Source of the DNA: Mesorhizobium sp. STM 4661
GTDB taxonomy: Bacteria; Pseudomonadota; Alphaproteobacteria; Rhizobiales; Rhizobiaceae
DNA length: 64,000 bases
Assembly (NCBI RefSeq): GCF_000359125.1
Contig: NZ_CAAF010000082.1
Coordinates: 62,001-126,000, forward strand
Direction of reading: 5' to 3'
The position numbers and the translations under genes were made by a program. Position 1 is the stretch's first letter, and each line of letters starts with the position of its first letter. This document shows, in pieces, positions 51,245 through 60,233 of the stretch. The notes below the pieces were generated by a model. It did not search any database. It saw only the letters and a program-made list of their open reading frames with translations, and was not told the DNA's origin.

Positions 51245-51952
51245 CTACGGCGCCTGCACTATGCTGCCGCTGCCTCTTACCTGCGAACGCCGCATGGTCG
51301 GATGCCCGTACAGCTCGACATCACCGCTGCCGGAAATCGAGACGTCCGCGTCCGCCTGTGCGGTAATTTGCGCATCGCCGCTGCCGCGAATCTCGATCCG
51401 TGCGGATTGGGCGATCAGGTTCTTGAGCCTCCCGCTACCCGAACCGGAGATCTCCAGACCGACAGTCTGTGCGACGCCAGTGGCGGTGACACTGCCGCTT
51501 CCCCGGATACTCAGCCGCAGTTCAGGTTGATTGATCTGCGACAGAGCAAGTTCTCCGCTGCCGAGCACTTTCCAATCGGTTATCGCCGGCCCCGACAGGC
51601 TGACATCGAGCCGGGACGCAAACCAGCCCGGTTCACAATCGAGACCGAGCCTGCCGCTTTCCATCCGCACATGGTCGAGCAGAGCCGAATCGCCGCTGAC
51701 GACAGCCTCGGCCTTGTCTCCCGGCTGGTAGTGGACCGCAGCCGGCAGATCGATCGTCATGCTGTCGCTGGCGCTGAAAGGCAAGGTAACCTCTCGTCTG
51801 GTGGACGTGGCCGCTCCGCAGGTAGACTGGCCGGCAATCCACCACCCTCCGGCATCGGCCCAACCCGGCCAGGAAAGCCCGACGCCCAGCGTCAGAAAGA
51901 CGACGGCGCCAATCAGTCCTGCTGTCGCGACGAATGCCAATTTTCCAGTCAT
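51245..51952 (-). CDS. exported GIN-domain (DUF2807) protein
   Basis: A 235-residue protein with an N-terminal hydrophobic segment (VATAGLIGAVVFLTLGVGLS) serving as signal or anchor. The rest is a right-handed beta-helix-like GIN/DUF2807 domain with repeating turns LGSGELALSQINQ, IRGSGSVTATGV, ISGSGSGRLKNL, IRGSGDAQIT and ISGSGDVELYG. Such domains are putative adhesin or auto-transporter-like scaffolds of unknown role. It is the third gene of PadR-DUF1700-GIN, a recurring envelope-stress-type operon, and lies 32 bp after the DUF1700 gene. Confidence 0.9.
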   Translation of the reverse strand: MTGKLAFVATAGLIGAVVFLTLGVGLSWPGWADAGGWWIAGQSTCGAATSTRREVTLPFSASDSMTIDLPAAVHYQPGDKAEAVVSGDSALLDHVRMESGRLGLDCEPGWFASRLDVSLSGPAITDWKVLGSGELALSQINQPELRLSIRGSGSVTATGVAQTVGLEISGSGSGRLKNLIAQSARIEIRGSGDAQITAQADADVSISGSGDVELYGHPTMRRSQVRGSGSIVQAP

Positions 51953-51984
51953 TGTCCGGTTCCTTCAACGTGATGACACAACGC

Positions 51985-52557
51985 TCAAACGCGGTCATGG
52001 CCCGGTTGAGCCAGGCGGGAATGCAGCCGGGCATAATGCCCGAGGACGCGTATGCCCGCGCCCAGCCCCAGCAGCAGCAAAGCGCCGCCGCCCAGAAGGC
52101 AACTTACCAGTCCGGCACCGATGAAGAGGCGCCCCAAGGTCGCCGTGAACGTGCCGCCACCGTCGAACAGCAGAGTGGTGAGGATGATCTTGAGGCCGAG
52201 CGCGCCGACGGCGACAAGCGCGATGGCAAGGCCGAGCGCAATGACGATCGTGACGATAAGCAGCGGCAGCAGGAAAAGGATGTCGACGACGGCAAGGCCA
52301 GCCAGAGCGAGCATCGCCGCCAACAGGTTCGACACGCTCCAATGGGCTTCGAAGCGACGCAGCCCAGCCTCGGCTCGCAACTCGCGGGCGAGCCTGGCCG
52401 GGTTGCCCAATGCAGACGCGACCTCCGCTTCGCTGCGGCCCGACGCTTCGGACTCGGCGAAATGGGCGGCATAGTCGCCAACAATATCCTCGATCTCCTG
52501 AGGCGGCAGACCGGCGAGCCCCAGTCTCAGCGTGCGCAAGAAAGCATCCCTGGTCAT
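51985..52557 (-). CDS. DUF1700/HAAS-domain membrane protein
   Basis: A 190-residue protein. The N-terminal ~70 residues (FLRTLRLGLAGLPPQEIEDI with DYAAHFAE) form the HAAS helical domain, followed by four membrane helices. HAAS domain proteins are thought to be partners of PadR regulators, perhaps anti-regulators that sequester the repressor at the membrane. The ATG at 52557 overlaps the padR stop by 4 bp. This location and pairing are the main evidence for function. Confidence 0.9.
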   Translation of the reverse strand: MTRDAFLRTLRLGLAGLPPQEIEDIVGDYAAHFAESEASGRSEAEVASALGNPARLARELRAEAGLRRFEAHWSVSNLLAAMLALAGLAVVDILFLLPLLIVTIVIALGLAIALVAVGALGLKIILTTLLFDGGGTFTATLGRLFIGAGLVSCLLGGGALLLLGLGAGIRVLGHYARLHSRLAQPGHDRV

Positions 52558-52880
52558 GGCAAATCCTCAAGAAGTTTATCGACTGCGCCCGCGAAGGAGC
52601 GCCAGTCGCGGCGATGAGCTTCGAAAGCCGTCCGGCCCAGAGGCGTGAGCCGGTAATATTTGCGCGGCGGCCCGCTGCTCGACTCGACGATACGGGTGGC
52701 GACCAGGCCGTCGTTCTGCATCCGCCGCATCAGCGGATAGATCGTGCCTTCCCCCATGCTCACGGCGGCAACCAGCGTGCTGGCGATTTCATAGCCGTAG
52801 CTTTCACCTCGCGACAGCACGGCCAGGACGCACAGATCGAGGGCGCCTTTTCGCAACTGAACTTGGATAGAGTCGGTCAT
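52554..52880 (-). CDS. PadR-family transcriptional repressor
   Basis: A 108-residue PadR regulator. Its winged helix reads LRKGALDLCVLAVLSRGESY then MGEGTIYPLMRRMQNDGLV, with the wing RKYYRLTPLGRTAF. PadR-S type proteins without the long C-terminal domain bind as dimers and are released by small ligands or partner proteins. The start at 52880 fits the family; the upstream frame crosses the promoter. A 21-bp inverted repeat 36 bp upstream is the probable autoregulatory operator. Operon with DUF1700 and GIN genes. Confidence 0.92.
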   Translation of the reverse strand: MTDSIQVQLRKGALDLCVLAVLSRGESYGYEIASTLVAAVSMGEGTIYPLMRRMQNDGLVATRIVESSSGPPRKYYRLTPLGRTAFEAHRRDWRSFAGAVDKLLEDLP

Positions 52881-52915
52881 GGCAGGTCTCGAATGCAAGA
52901 TGTGTATATAGCACG

Positions 52916-52936
52916 CTACCTGTTTATGCAAGGTAG
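52916..52936. promoter_or_regulatory. likely PadR operator
   Basis: CTACCT (52916-52921) and AGGTAG (52931-52936) are perfect inverted half-sites 9 bp apart, in an AT-rich segment just upstream of padR. Adjacent TGTATATAGC at ~52901-52911 could be the -10 box on one strand. Confidence 0.6.
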
Positions 52937-53074
52937 TGAATTCAGCCGTGACTATCGAGCAATCTTGGTGCGGTAGCTGCTTGCCGCAAAATCCCAAAAC
53001 CCGCTACGAACGAGTCTTATGATTTCTCCGGCAACGGGCTTCGCATTCTTCCTGCATGAGTCTAAGACGCGAGT

Positions 53075-54166
53075 ATGGATTCCTCGCCAGACCAGCCGCC
53101 GACCGTTGAGCGCATGGCGCGAATACACAAGGGCTGGCAGTGGCTGGCCCTCCTGGTGCTCTCGATCCTCCTCGCCGGCGCGCTGGAACTCGCCGCCTTG
53201 CCGGCGGCGCTGCTGATCGGACCTATGCTGGCTGCGATCCTGGCCGGCACCAATGGTGCCACGGTGCGCGTGCCGGTTCCTCTGTTCGGTTCCGCGCAGG
53301 CGATCGTCGGCTGCCTTGTCGCCAGTTCGATCTCCACCGACATCTTTGCCGTCTTCTACAAGGAATGGCCCCTCTTCCTCGGCGTCGTGCTGGCAACCGT
53401 CGCGGCCTCCAGCCTGCTCGGCTGGCTGATCAGCCGCTGGCGCATCCTGCCCGGCACCACTGCCGTCTGGGGCTCGTCACCGGGCGCGGCCACCGCCATG
53501 GTGCTGATGGCCGGCGCCTTCGGCGCGGACCAGCGCCTCGTCGCCTTCATGCAATATCTGCGCGTCATCTTCGTCTCGATGACGGCAGCTCTCATCGCGC
53601 GCATGTGGGTCGACACATCGGGTATCGAGATTCCGCCCATCGTCTGGTTTCCACCGATCGATCCGCAAGCCTTCGCCGCCACCATCGGCATCGCGCTTGT
53701 CGGCGGCCTGATGGGAAAGCTGTTCAGGCTGCCGTCGCCTTTCTTTCTCGGCACCTTCATCTTCGGCGCGGTGATTCACCTCGGCCTTGGCGTGCCTATG
53801 CAATTGCCGAACTGGCTGCTGGCCCTCAGCTACGCGATGGTCGGCTGGTCGATCGGGCTGAACTTCACGCGGCCCATCCTGCGTCACGCGGCGCGGGCGC
53901 TGCCGCAGATCATCGGCTCGATCATCGCGCTGATCGCCTTTTGCGGCGGCCTCGGCTTCATGATCAGCCATGTGCTTGGTGTCGATCCGCTGACCGCCTA
54001 TCTCGCGACCAGCCCCGGCGGCATGGACAGCGTCGCCATCATCGCCGCCGCCGCGCAGAACGTCGACATCTCCTTCGTCATGGCGCTGCAATCCGCCCGC
54101 TTCCTGGTCGTGCTGCTGGTCGGGCCGAGCGTGGCGCGCCTGGTGGCGCGAGCGGTCAAGGAATAG
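53075..54166 (+). CDS. AbrB-family (COG3180) membrane protein
   Basis: A 363-residue protein with nine to ten helices arranged as an internal duplication: the first half has GPMLAAILAGTNGATV and a GTTAVWGSSPGAATAMVLMA loop, the second LATSPGGMDSVAIIAAAAQN. These paired SPGA/SPGG loops are the hallmark of the so-called AbrB membrane family (often mis-annotated ammonia monooxygenase). A regulatory or transport function is unproven. It is convergent with the dppF gene. No ligand or regulator is evident nearby. Confidence 0.9.
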   Translation: MDSSPDQPPTVERMARIHKGWQWLALLVLSILLAGALELAALPAALLIGPMLAAILAGTNGATVRVPVPLFGSAQAIVGCLVASSISTDIFAVFYKEWPLFLGVVLATVAASSLLGWLISRWRILPGTTAVWGSSPGAATAMVLMAGAFGADQRLVAFMQYLRVIFVSMTAALIARMWVDTSGIEIPPIVWFPPIDPQAFAATIGIALVGGLMGKLFRLPSPFFLGTFIFGAVIHLGLGVPMQLPNWLLALSYAMVGWSIGLNFTRPILRHAARALPQIIGSIIALIAFCGGLGFMISHVLGVDPLTAYLATSPGGMDSVAIIAAAAQNVDISFVMALQSARFLVVLLVGPSVARLVARAVKE

Positions 54167-54191
54167 GCAAAGCCGCCTCGCCTGAACTCTC

Positions 54192-55181
54192 CTAGGCTGC
54201 CCTCGGATGATGGCAGGCGACAAAATGGGCTTTGTCCACGAGGGAAAGAACAGGGCGTTGGTTGCGGCAGACCGAAGTCGCCGCCCCGCAGCGTGTATGG
54301 AAGCGGCAGCCCGACGGCGGATCGAACGGGCTTGGCGGATCGCCCTTCAGCACGATCCGCTGGCCCGGACGATTGTCGACATCGGGAACCGGCACCGCCG
54401 AGCGAAGCGCCGCGGTGTAGTGATGCCGCGGCGCTGAAAAGACCGCGTCGACGGGCCCGGTTTCAACGATCGAACCCATATACATCACCGCCACCCGCGA
54501 CGAGAACTGCCTGACCACCGAGAGGTCGTGGGCGATGAACACATAGGTCAGGCTGAACTCGTCGCGCAGGTCGCAAAGCAGGTTGATGATCTGCGCCTGG
54601 ATCGACACATCCAGCGCCGACACCGGTTCGTCGGCAACGATCAGGCGCGGCTTCAGCGCCAGGGCGCGGGCGATGCCGATCCGCTGACGCTGCCCGCCCG
54701 AAAATTCATGCGGGAAACGCTGCGCGTGTTCCGGAAGCAATTCGACACGGACAAGCAGCTCCTCGACGCGGTCCATCATTTCCGATCGCGAAAGCTTTTC
54801 GTGCACGCGGAACGGGTCCGCCAGCAGATCGCCGACGCGCCTGCGCGGATTGAGCGAGGCAGCGGGATCCTGAAACACCATCTGCATCTGGCGGCGTAGC
54901 GGGCGAAGCTGCCTTTGCGAGGCACTGGTGATGTCCCTGCCTTCGAATTCCAGCACCCCGGAAGTGATTTCGGTGAGCCGGACAAGGCAGCGTCCCAGCG
55001 TCGACTTTCCGCAGCCCGACTCGCCGACGATGCCAAGCGTCTCGCCGGGGAAGATGTCGAGCGAGACCTGCTCCACGGCATGGACGATCCGCCTTTGCGC
55101 CGGAAAGGGCGAACGCCCCACACGATAGCGTTTCGACAGATCGCTGGTGCGCACGAGCGGTTGCGGCCTGGGCTCGGTCAT
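54192..55181 (-). CDS. peptide ABC transporter ATP-binding protein (DppF-like)
   Basis: A 329-residue ATPase. Walker A is GESGCGKSTLGR, signature EFSGGQRQRIGIARA, Walker B LIVADEPVSALDVS, H-loop FIAHDLSVV. The C-terminal oligopeptide-transporter extension contains CRFHTRCGAATSVCRNQRP, whose cysteines form the iron-sulfur or metal-like site known in DppD/OppF proteins. The start at 55181 overlaps the dppD stop by 4 bp. The five genes 54192-59983 form one minus-strand operon (binding protein, two permeases, two ATPases). The transporter diverges from a plant-signal type LuxR gene, which suggests it imports a peptide or amine signal. Confidence 0.93.
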   Translation of the reverse strand: MTEPRPQPLVRTSDLSKRYRVGRSPFPAQRRIVHAVEQVSLDIFPGETLGIVGESGCGKSTLGRCLVRLTEITSGVLEFEGRDITSASQRQLRPLRRQMQMVFQDPAASLNPRRRVGDLLADPFRVHEKLSRSEMMDRVEELLVRVELLPEHAQRFPHEFSGGQRQRIGIARALALKPRLIVADEPVSALDVSIQAQIINLLCDLRDEFSLTYVFIAHDLSVVRQFSSRVAVMYMGSIVETGPVDAVFSAPRHHYTAALRSAVPVPDVDNRPGQRIVLKGDPPSPFDPPSGCRFHTRCGAATSVCRNQRPVLSLVDKAHFVACHHPRAA

Positions 55182-56194
55182 GCCGGTATCCTGCCGGTCA
55201 GGGTTCGGCGCAGATCCTGGCGGCTGTCCCGTGGAAGGAAACAGGCCGACCGGTGCCCTCCCGCTCCGCCGAGCGAAGGCTGCGCGGCGCAGGCTTCGTG
55301 CCGGAACGTGCATCGCGGCCCGAAGGCGCAACCTTGCGGCATCTGGCTCAGTTTCGGCGGGCTGCCGGGAATGGCCGTCAGCCGCGCGGGACGCGGACCG
55401 TGCATTGGCGGGATCGAGCCGAACAGGCCCCATGCATAGGGGTGAAGCGGCTCGCGGAAGAGCTGCCCCTTGCCGCCTTCCTCGACCACGCGCCCGGCAT
55501 ACATCACCAGCACGCGATCGGCGACTTCAGCGACCACGCCGAGGTCATGGGTGACCAGGATCACGGCGGATCCGAACGTATCGCGCAATCGTCCGATCAG
55601 CTCCAGGATTTGCGCCTGCACCGTCACGTCGAGCGCCGTCGTCGGCTCGTCGGCAATCAGCAGCGCCGGATTGCATGACAGCGCCATGGCGATCACGGCA
55701 CGCTGGCGCATGCCGCCGGAGAGCTGGTGCGGGTAGCGGTCGACGGCACTTTCAGGGCTGGGCAGGCCAACCGCATCGAGCAGTTCCACCGACCGCTTGC
55801 GCGCGGCCGAGCGCGACACGCTCTCATGCGCCCGGATCTGCTCGACGATCTGGTCGCCGATCGTATGGACAGGCGTCAGCGCCGTCATCGGATCCTGGAA
55901 GATCATTGCGATCTGCCGGCCGCGGATGGCGTCGAGCGCACGGCGCTTCAGCCCCAGCAACTCCTGGCCAAGAAAGCGGACCGACCCGGTGACGACGGCA
56001 TTGGGGCTGCTGATCAGCCCCAGAATGGCAAGCAGGGTCTGGCTCTTGCCCGAGCCGCTTTCACCGACGACACCGACGATCTCGCGCCGCTCGATCGAAA
56101 ACGAGACGCCGCTGACGGCAGGCACCACGCCACCCTCCGTGCGGAACGAGACGCAAAGGTTCTCGACGACCAGCAGCGGCGCATCAGTGGGCAT
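55178..56194 (-). CDS. peptide ABC transporter ATP-binding protein (DppD-like)
   Basis: A 338-residue ATPase, companion of the DppF-like subunit. Walker A GESGSGKSQT, Q-loop MIFQDPMTALTP, signature QLSGGMRQRAVIAMA, Walker B LLIADEPTTALDVT. The C-terminus holds CAFGPRCTFRHEACAAQ, the cysteine cluster of the oligopeptide branch. I start it at 56194 (MPTDAPLLVVENL); earlier codons read antisense-like sequence. It overlaps the permease gene dppB by 11 bp and dppF by 4 bp, so translation is coupled throughout. Confidence 0.93.
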   Translation of the reverse strand: MPTDAPLLVVENLCVSFRTEGGVVPAVSGVSFSIERREIVGVVGESGSGKSQTLLAILGLISSPNAVVTGSVRFLGQELLGLKRRALDAIRGRQIAMIFQDPMTALTPVHTIGDQIVEQIRAHESVSRSAARKRSVELLDAVGLPSPESAVDRYPHQLSGGMRQRAVIAMALSCNPALLIADEPTTALDVTVQAQILELIGRLRDTFGSAVILVTHDLGVVAEVADRVLVMYAGRVVEEGGKGQLFREPLHPYAWGLFGSIPPMHGPRPARLTAIPGSPPKLSQMPQGCAFGPRCTFRHEACAAQPSLGGAGGHRSACFLPRDSRQDLRRTLTGRIPA

Positions 56195-57158
56195 CTCTAA
56201 CCCTCGGATCGATGAAGACAAAGGCGACGTCGACGATGAAATTGGCCATGACCACGAAGAACGAGGCATAGATGACGGTCGCCAGGATCATCGGCAGATC
56301 GAGCGTCTGTAAGGCTCCGTAGGTGAGTTTGCCGACCCCTTGCAGGCCGAAGACCACCTCCGTCAGCAAGGCGCCTCCCCCGACCAGGGCGCCGAAATCG
56401 AGCCCGAACATGGTGACGAAGGCGACGAGCGAGGTTCTGAGCCCGTGGCTGAGCAGCACCCGCCGCTCGCCGATGCCCTTGGCGCGCGCCGTGCGGATGA
56501 AATCCTCCTGCATGGTCTCGATCATGCTGGCTCGCAGCACCCGGCCGTAAAGTCCGATGTAGAGCGTGGCCAGCGTGAACCAGGGAATGATCAGCGCCTT
56601 GAACCAGCCCCAGGGGTCTTCGGTGAAGGCGATATAGCCCAGCGGCGGCACCCACGAGAACAGCCAGGTGTCATGCCAGCGGCTCTGCGTGACCAGATTG
56701 GCGACCTCGCCAAGCCAGAAGACCGGTATCGATACGCCGATCAGGCTGAGGATCATCAGTGTCCGGTCTAGCCACGTGCCTCGCGTCGCCCCGGCGACCA
56801 CACCGACGGTCAGCCCGCCGAGAACCCACAAGACAGCGGCGCCAAGCACCAGCGACAAGGTGACCGGGATCGCCTCGAGCACCGTTGGAACGACCTTCTG
56901 GCCGCGATTGACGAAGGAGGTGAGGTCGCGGCTGATGAAAAGCCGCTCCATCATCAGCGCGTACTGGACAGGCAGCGGCCGGTCGAGGCCGAAATCGTGC
57001 CGCACCTGCGCCAGTGTCTCCTGCGAGGCGTTGCGCCCGGCAATGCGCGCCGACGGGTCGGCGCCCGGGGTGGCGAAAAAGATCAGGAAGGCAACGACGC
57101 TGATGCCGAACATCACCAGCACCATCTGCCCCAGCCGGGAAACGAGCGCCGCCAGCAT
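56184..57158 (-). CDS. peptide ABC transporter permease (DppB-like)
   Basis: A 324-residue permease with six helices. The N-terminal helix (LGQMVLVMFGISVVAFLIFF) is followed by the ATPGADPSARIAGR loop characteristic of DppB/OppB. The EAA coupling motif is ARAKGIGERRVLLSHGLRTS. It forms a heterodimeric channel with DppC in the inner membrane. The gene begins at the last base of the dppC stop region (57158) and overlaps dppD. Confidence 0.93.
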   Translation of the reverse strand: MLAALVSRLGQMVLVMFGISVVAFLIFFATPGADPSARIAGRNASQETLAQVRHDFGLDRPLPVQYALMMERLFISRDLTSFVNRGQKVVPTVLEAIPVTLSLVLGAAVLWVLGGLTVGVVAGATRGTWLDRTLMILSLIGVSIPVFWLGEVANLVTQSRWHDTWLFSWVPPLGYIAFTEDPWGWFKALIIPWFTLATLYIGLYGRVLRASMIETMQEDFIRTARAKGIGERRVLLSHGLRTSLVAFVTMFGLDFGALVGGGALLTEVVFGLQGVGKLTYGALQTLDLPMILATVIYASFFVVMANFIVDVAFVFIDPRVRDAH

Positions 57159-58186
57159 CAGGCGACCCTGATCGAGGATTTCGGATCGAGCGCGTCGCGT
57201 ACTCCATCACCCAATATGTTCAGCGCCAGCACCGAGATCACGATTGCCAGCCCCGGCGCCAGGGCGACGATCGGGCGTGAATAGAGCAACCCCTGCCCGT
57301 CCTGGATGATCGTCCCCCAGCTGGCATCGGGCGGCTGGACGCCGATGGACAGGAAGGACAGCGAGGATTCGGTCATCATGTTCAGCGCTAGGATGAGCGG
57401 CACGAAGACGATGACCCGGGTAATGACATTGGGCAGGATATCGTAGAGCAGGATGCGCCAGGGCGAGGCGCCGATGCCGATTGCCGCGGTGACGAACTCG
57501 GCCTGCATCAGCGACAGGACGTGGCCACGGATGGGCCTGGCGACGTAGGGCACATACACGATGCCGATGATGAAGATCGGCAGCCAGAGACTGCCGGAGC
57601 GGATTTCGATCGGCCCGATGGTGATGCTCTGCGTGATCAGCACGATCGACAGCGAAATCGCCAGCAGGAAGATCGGAAACGCCCACAGAACATCGAGAAT
57701 GCGCGACAGCAAGGTGTCGACCAGACCACCGAAAAAGCCGGAAACGACGCCGAGCAATGTCGCCAGGCCGAGGCATATCAGCGCCGCGGCGCCGGCGATC
57801 AGCAGCGAATTGCGGCCGCCGTAAAGCAGCCGGGCAGCGACGTCGCGGCCCTGATTGTCGGCACCCAGCATATAGGGTCCGAAATCCCAGGTCGGTCCGA
57901 GCGGCGTGAAGCCCAGGCCGAGACCTTCGGTCGAAGGTTCCAGCACTTGCCTGGTCTCGCCATGGATGACGACCTCGCCGTTGAGATTGGTGGCGAAGGG
58001 ATCGGTCTCGGCCACATAGCGGGCATAGAGAGGCGCCGCCAGCGAGGCGGCGGTGATCAGCACCAGCACGCCGAACGCCATGATGGCGGCCCGATCCGCC
58101 CTGAGCTTGCGCCACGCCGTGCGCCATGGCCCCTCGGCGCCCCGGTGGCTCCGAACCAGCGCTTGCCCGGCACTCAGATTGTCCAT
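57158..58186 (-). CDS. peptide ABC transporter permease (DppC-like)
   Basis: A 342-residue permease. A cytoplasmic N-terminus with AWRKLRADRAAIMAFGVLVL leads into the first helix, and a 100-residue periplasmic insert (NLNGEVVIHGETRQVLEPST) matches DppC/OppC. The coupling loop is TAAIGIGASPWRILLYDILP. It pairs with DppB. It lies ~123 bp after the binding-protein gene, a gap in which a weak processing site or terminator might sit, although I see no strong hairpin. Confidence 0.93.
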   Translation of the reverse strand: MDNLSAGQALVRSHRGAEGPWRTAWRKLRADRAAIMAFGVLVLITAASLAAPLYARYVAETDPFATNLNGEVVIHGETRQVLEPSTEGLGLGFTPLGPTWDFGPYMLGADNQGRDVAARLLYGGRNSLLIAGAAALICLGLATLLGVVSGFFGGLVDTLLSRILDVLWAFPIFLLAISLSIVLITQSITIGPIEIRSGSLWLPIFIIGIVYVPYVARPIRGHVLSLMQAEFVTAAIGIGASPWRILLYDILPNVITRVIVFVPLILALNMMTESSLSFLSIGVQPPDASWGTIIQDGQGLLYSRPIVALAPGLAIVISVLALNILGDGVRDALDPKSSIRVA

Positions 58187-58309
58187 GATCGTGTGAATTT
58201 CAGCGGCTTGGACTGCAAAAGCTCGGACTCGAAAAGTGCACCGATCAGCGGGAAAAGCAACCGCGGCGGAAGATTGCGCACCGTTCCGCCGCGGATCGGA
58301 TTGGCCGGA

Positions 58310-59983
58310 TCACTCAACCCATGACTGGCTCATGATCCAGTAGAATTGCGGGCTGAAGACGAAATTCTTCAGCCGCGGCGAGATCAGGTCGATGCGCTTC
58401 GGTGTGAAAAGCACCGCTACGGGTGCCGCGTCGGTGACCGCCTTGTCGACGGCCGTCCACAATTCCGCGCCCTTGGCCGGGTCCGCGATCGTGGCGGTCT
58501 GGGCTTCTACCATCTTCTGATCGATCGCCTTGTCGCAGAAGCCTGAAATGTTGACCGAGGCATCCGAACCGGGGTTGAACGAAGCGCAGCTGAACAGGAC
58601 CTGCAGGAAGTTCGAGGGCGCCGGATAGTCCTGGAACCATTGCGAGACCGAAATCTGCACCTTGTTGTTGGTGTTCTGGATGTAGGTGAACTGGATGTTC
58701 TGCGAGATCGGCTTGACCGAGGTCTTGTAGCCCAGCCCGTTCAGCACATCCTGGAGATAGACACCGATCGACTTCGACACTGCTGTGTCCTCGGTGATGA
58801 TCGTCACCTCCTGGCCCGCGGTGCCGGAGGCGGCAACCAGCGCCTTGGCCTTCTCCAGGTCAGGCGCCGACCATTTCTCGCCGGGATTGGCGGTGAACGG
58901 GCAATAGGGCGCGTAGGATGGGAAATTCGGAGGCAGGATCTGGCAGGACGGCTGCGCCAGATTGCTGCCGCCGAACAGCTTGACGACGGCCGCCCGGTCA
59001 ATGGCGTAGTTGACCGCCTGCCGGACACGGATGTCGTTGAACGGCGCCAGATTGGTATTCATCGGCGCATACCACATCGCCGTCAGCGGATGCACGGACA
59101 CCTGCTTGGCATATTTGGTACCCAGTTCCGCCAGCCGGTCGGCCGGCGGAGGGTCGAACATCCAGTCGGCCTGGCCGTTCTCCACCGCGGTGACCGCCGC
59201 CTCGTCGGTGAGCCCGAAGCCATAGTCTATCTCGTCGGGATAGCCGGCCGGCTGTGCCTCCTTGCTCCATTCCTTGAAATGCGGATTGCGCACCATCTTG
59301 AGCAGGCTGTTGGGGTCATAGCTGGCGATCATATAGGGTCCGGTGCCCGGGATGGGCACGGTGCCGGCGTCCTTCAGCGGCGCCTCGGCGGGCAGGATCG
59401 CCGCATGCGGAATGGAGATCTTCTGCAGGAAATCGGGATCGGGCGCCACCAGATTGAAGGTTACGGTGCTCGCCGCCTCATCGGCGACGACGCCCCCTTC
59501 GAGCGTGCAGGTCGCCGGCGTCTTGAGACATTTGTCGGCGCCGACGATGCCGTTGTAGAGCGTGCCCGTCGTCGGACCGCTGATCTTGAACATGCGCTGG
59601 AACGACGCCACCACATCGGCCGTGGTCAGGTCCGACCCGTCCGAGAACTTGATGCCCTTGCGCAGCGTGAAGACGTATTTCTTGCCGCCGTCATCCGGCT
59701 TGGGGAGGCTTTCGGCCAGATCGGCGACCACCTCGAAGCCGGTCTTGTCGCCGGTCTTGCGGAAGGTCACCAGCCCGTCATAGAGGATGTAATTGATCTG
59801 GAAATATTGCAGCGTGTAGTTGATATGCGGGTCGATCGTACCGGCAGCGGCGTTGGCTAGGAGCTTGAGCGTTCCGCCAGCCTTGCCTTCCTGCGCGGCG
59901 GCGCCGGTCAGAGGCGCCATCAGCGTGAGGCCGGCCAGGCCGACACCGGCCATCATTGCACTGAAAACCTTCCGGGATCGCAT
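58310..59983 (-). CDS. peptide-type ABC transporter substrate-binding protein (DppA-like)
   Basis: A 557-residue precursor. MRSRKVFSAMMAGVGLAGLT begins a Sec signal peptide with cleavage near AAA-QEG, without lipobox cysteine. The mature protein is a cluster C (family 5) binding protein: GTLKLLANAAAGTIDPHINY, the IKFSDGSDLTTADVVASFQR motif and VRQAVNYAIDRAAVVKLFG. Family members bind peptides, nickel, opines or small plant amides. First gene of dppABCDF-like operon and divergent from the LuxR gene with 250 bp between. In PipR-type systems the neighbouring ABC importer brings in the inducer; the same is likely here. Confidence 0.93.
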   Translation of the reverse strand: MRSRKVFSAMMAGVGLAGLTLMAPLTGAAAQEGKAGGTLKLLANAAAGTIDPHINYTLQYFQINYILYDGLVTFRKTGDKTGFEVVADLAESLPKPDDGGKKYVFTLRKGIKFSDGSDLTTADVVASFQRMFKISGPTTGTLYNGIVGADKCLKTPATCTLEGGVVADEAASTVTFNLVAPDPDFLQKISIPHAAILPAEAPLKDAGTVPIPGTGPYMIASYDPNSLLKMVRNPHFKEWSKEAQPAGYPDEIDYGFGLTDEAAVTAVENGQADWMFDPPPADRLAELGTKYAKQVSVHPLTAMWYAPMNTNLAPFNDIRVRQAVNYAIDRAAVVKLFGGSNLAQPSCQILPPNFPSYAPYCPFTANPGEKWSAPDLEKAKALVAASGTAGQEVTIITEDTAVSKSIGVYLQDVLNGLGYKTSVKPISQNIQFTYIQNTNNKVQISVSQWFQDYPAPSNFLQVLFSCASFNPGSDASVNISGFCDKAIDQKMVEAQTATIADPAKGAELWTAVDKAVTDAAPVAVLFTPKRIDLISPRLKNFVFSPQFYWIMSQSWVE

Positions 59984-60233
59984 TGTCTTGCTCCTCTAGG
60001 GAAGTGGGTGATTGCAACCGCGACGGATGCCAAGTGACAAGCGCCGGCGGACCGTAATCCATCGCACATAGCCTATGGCGCGACAAACCAGCCGGGATAG
60101 CTGTGAATTAAGATAGTTTTGGACCTCCAAACCCGTCGGAGCCAGCAAGCTGCGATCGCGCCCTGCTTATTTGTTGAGCATTCCGCGAATATGCCCGTTT
60201 GACAAACATTAGCGGGTGAGTAAGCTTTTGCTC
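59984..60233. promoter_or_regulatory. divergent promoter region between dppA-like and luxR-like genes
   Basis: These 250 bp carry the promoters of the ABC operon and of the LuxR gene. Short dyads such as CAGC-(7)-GCTG near 60090 and TTGACA-like sequence near 60199 (TTTGACAAAC) are present. No lux-box of the classical ACCTG-(N)-CAGGT kind is convincing. Confidence 0.45.

Noticed and set aside
53075..54166. ammonia monooxygenase
   Set aside because: Family members often carry this name by error; the SPGA/SPGG duplicated membrane domain has no monooxygenase features.
58640..59860. 406-residue open frame on the plus strand
   Set aside because: Antisense to the peptide-binding protein gene, composition typical of a shadow.
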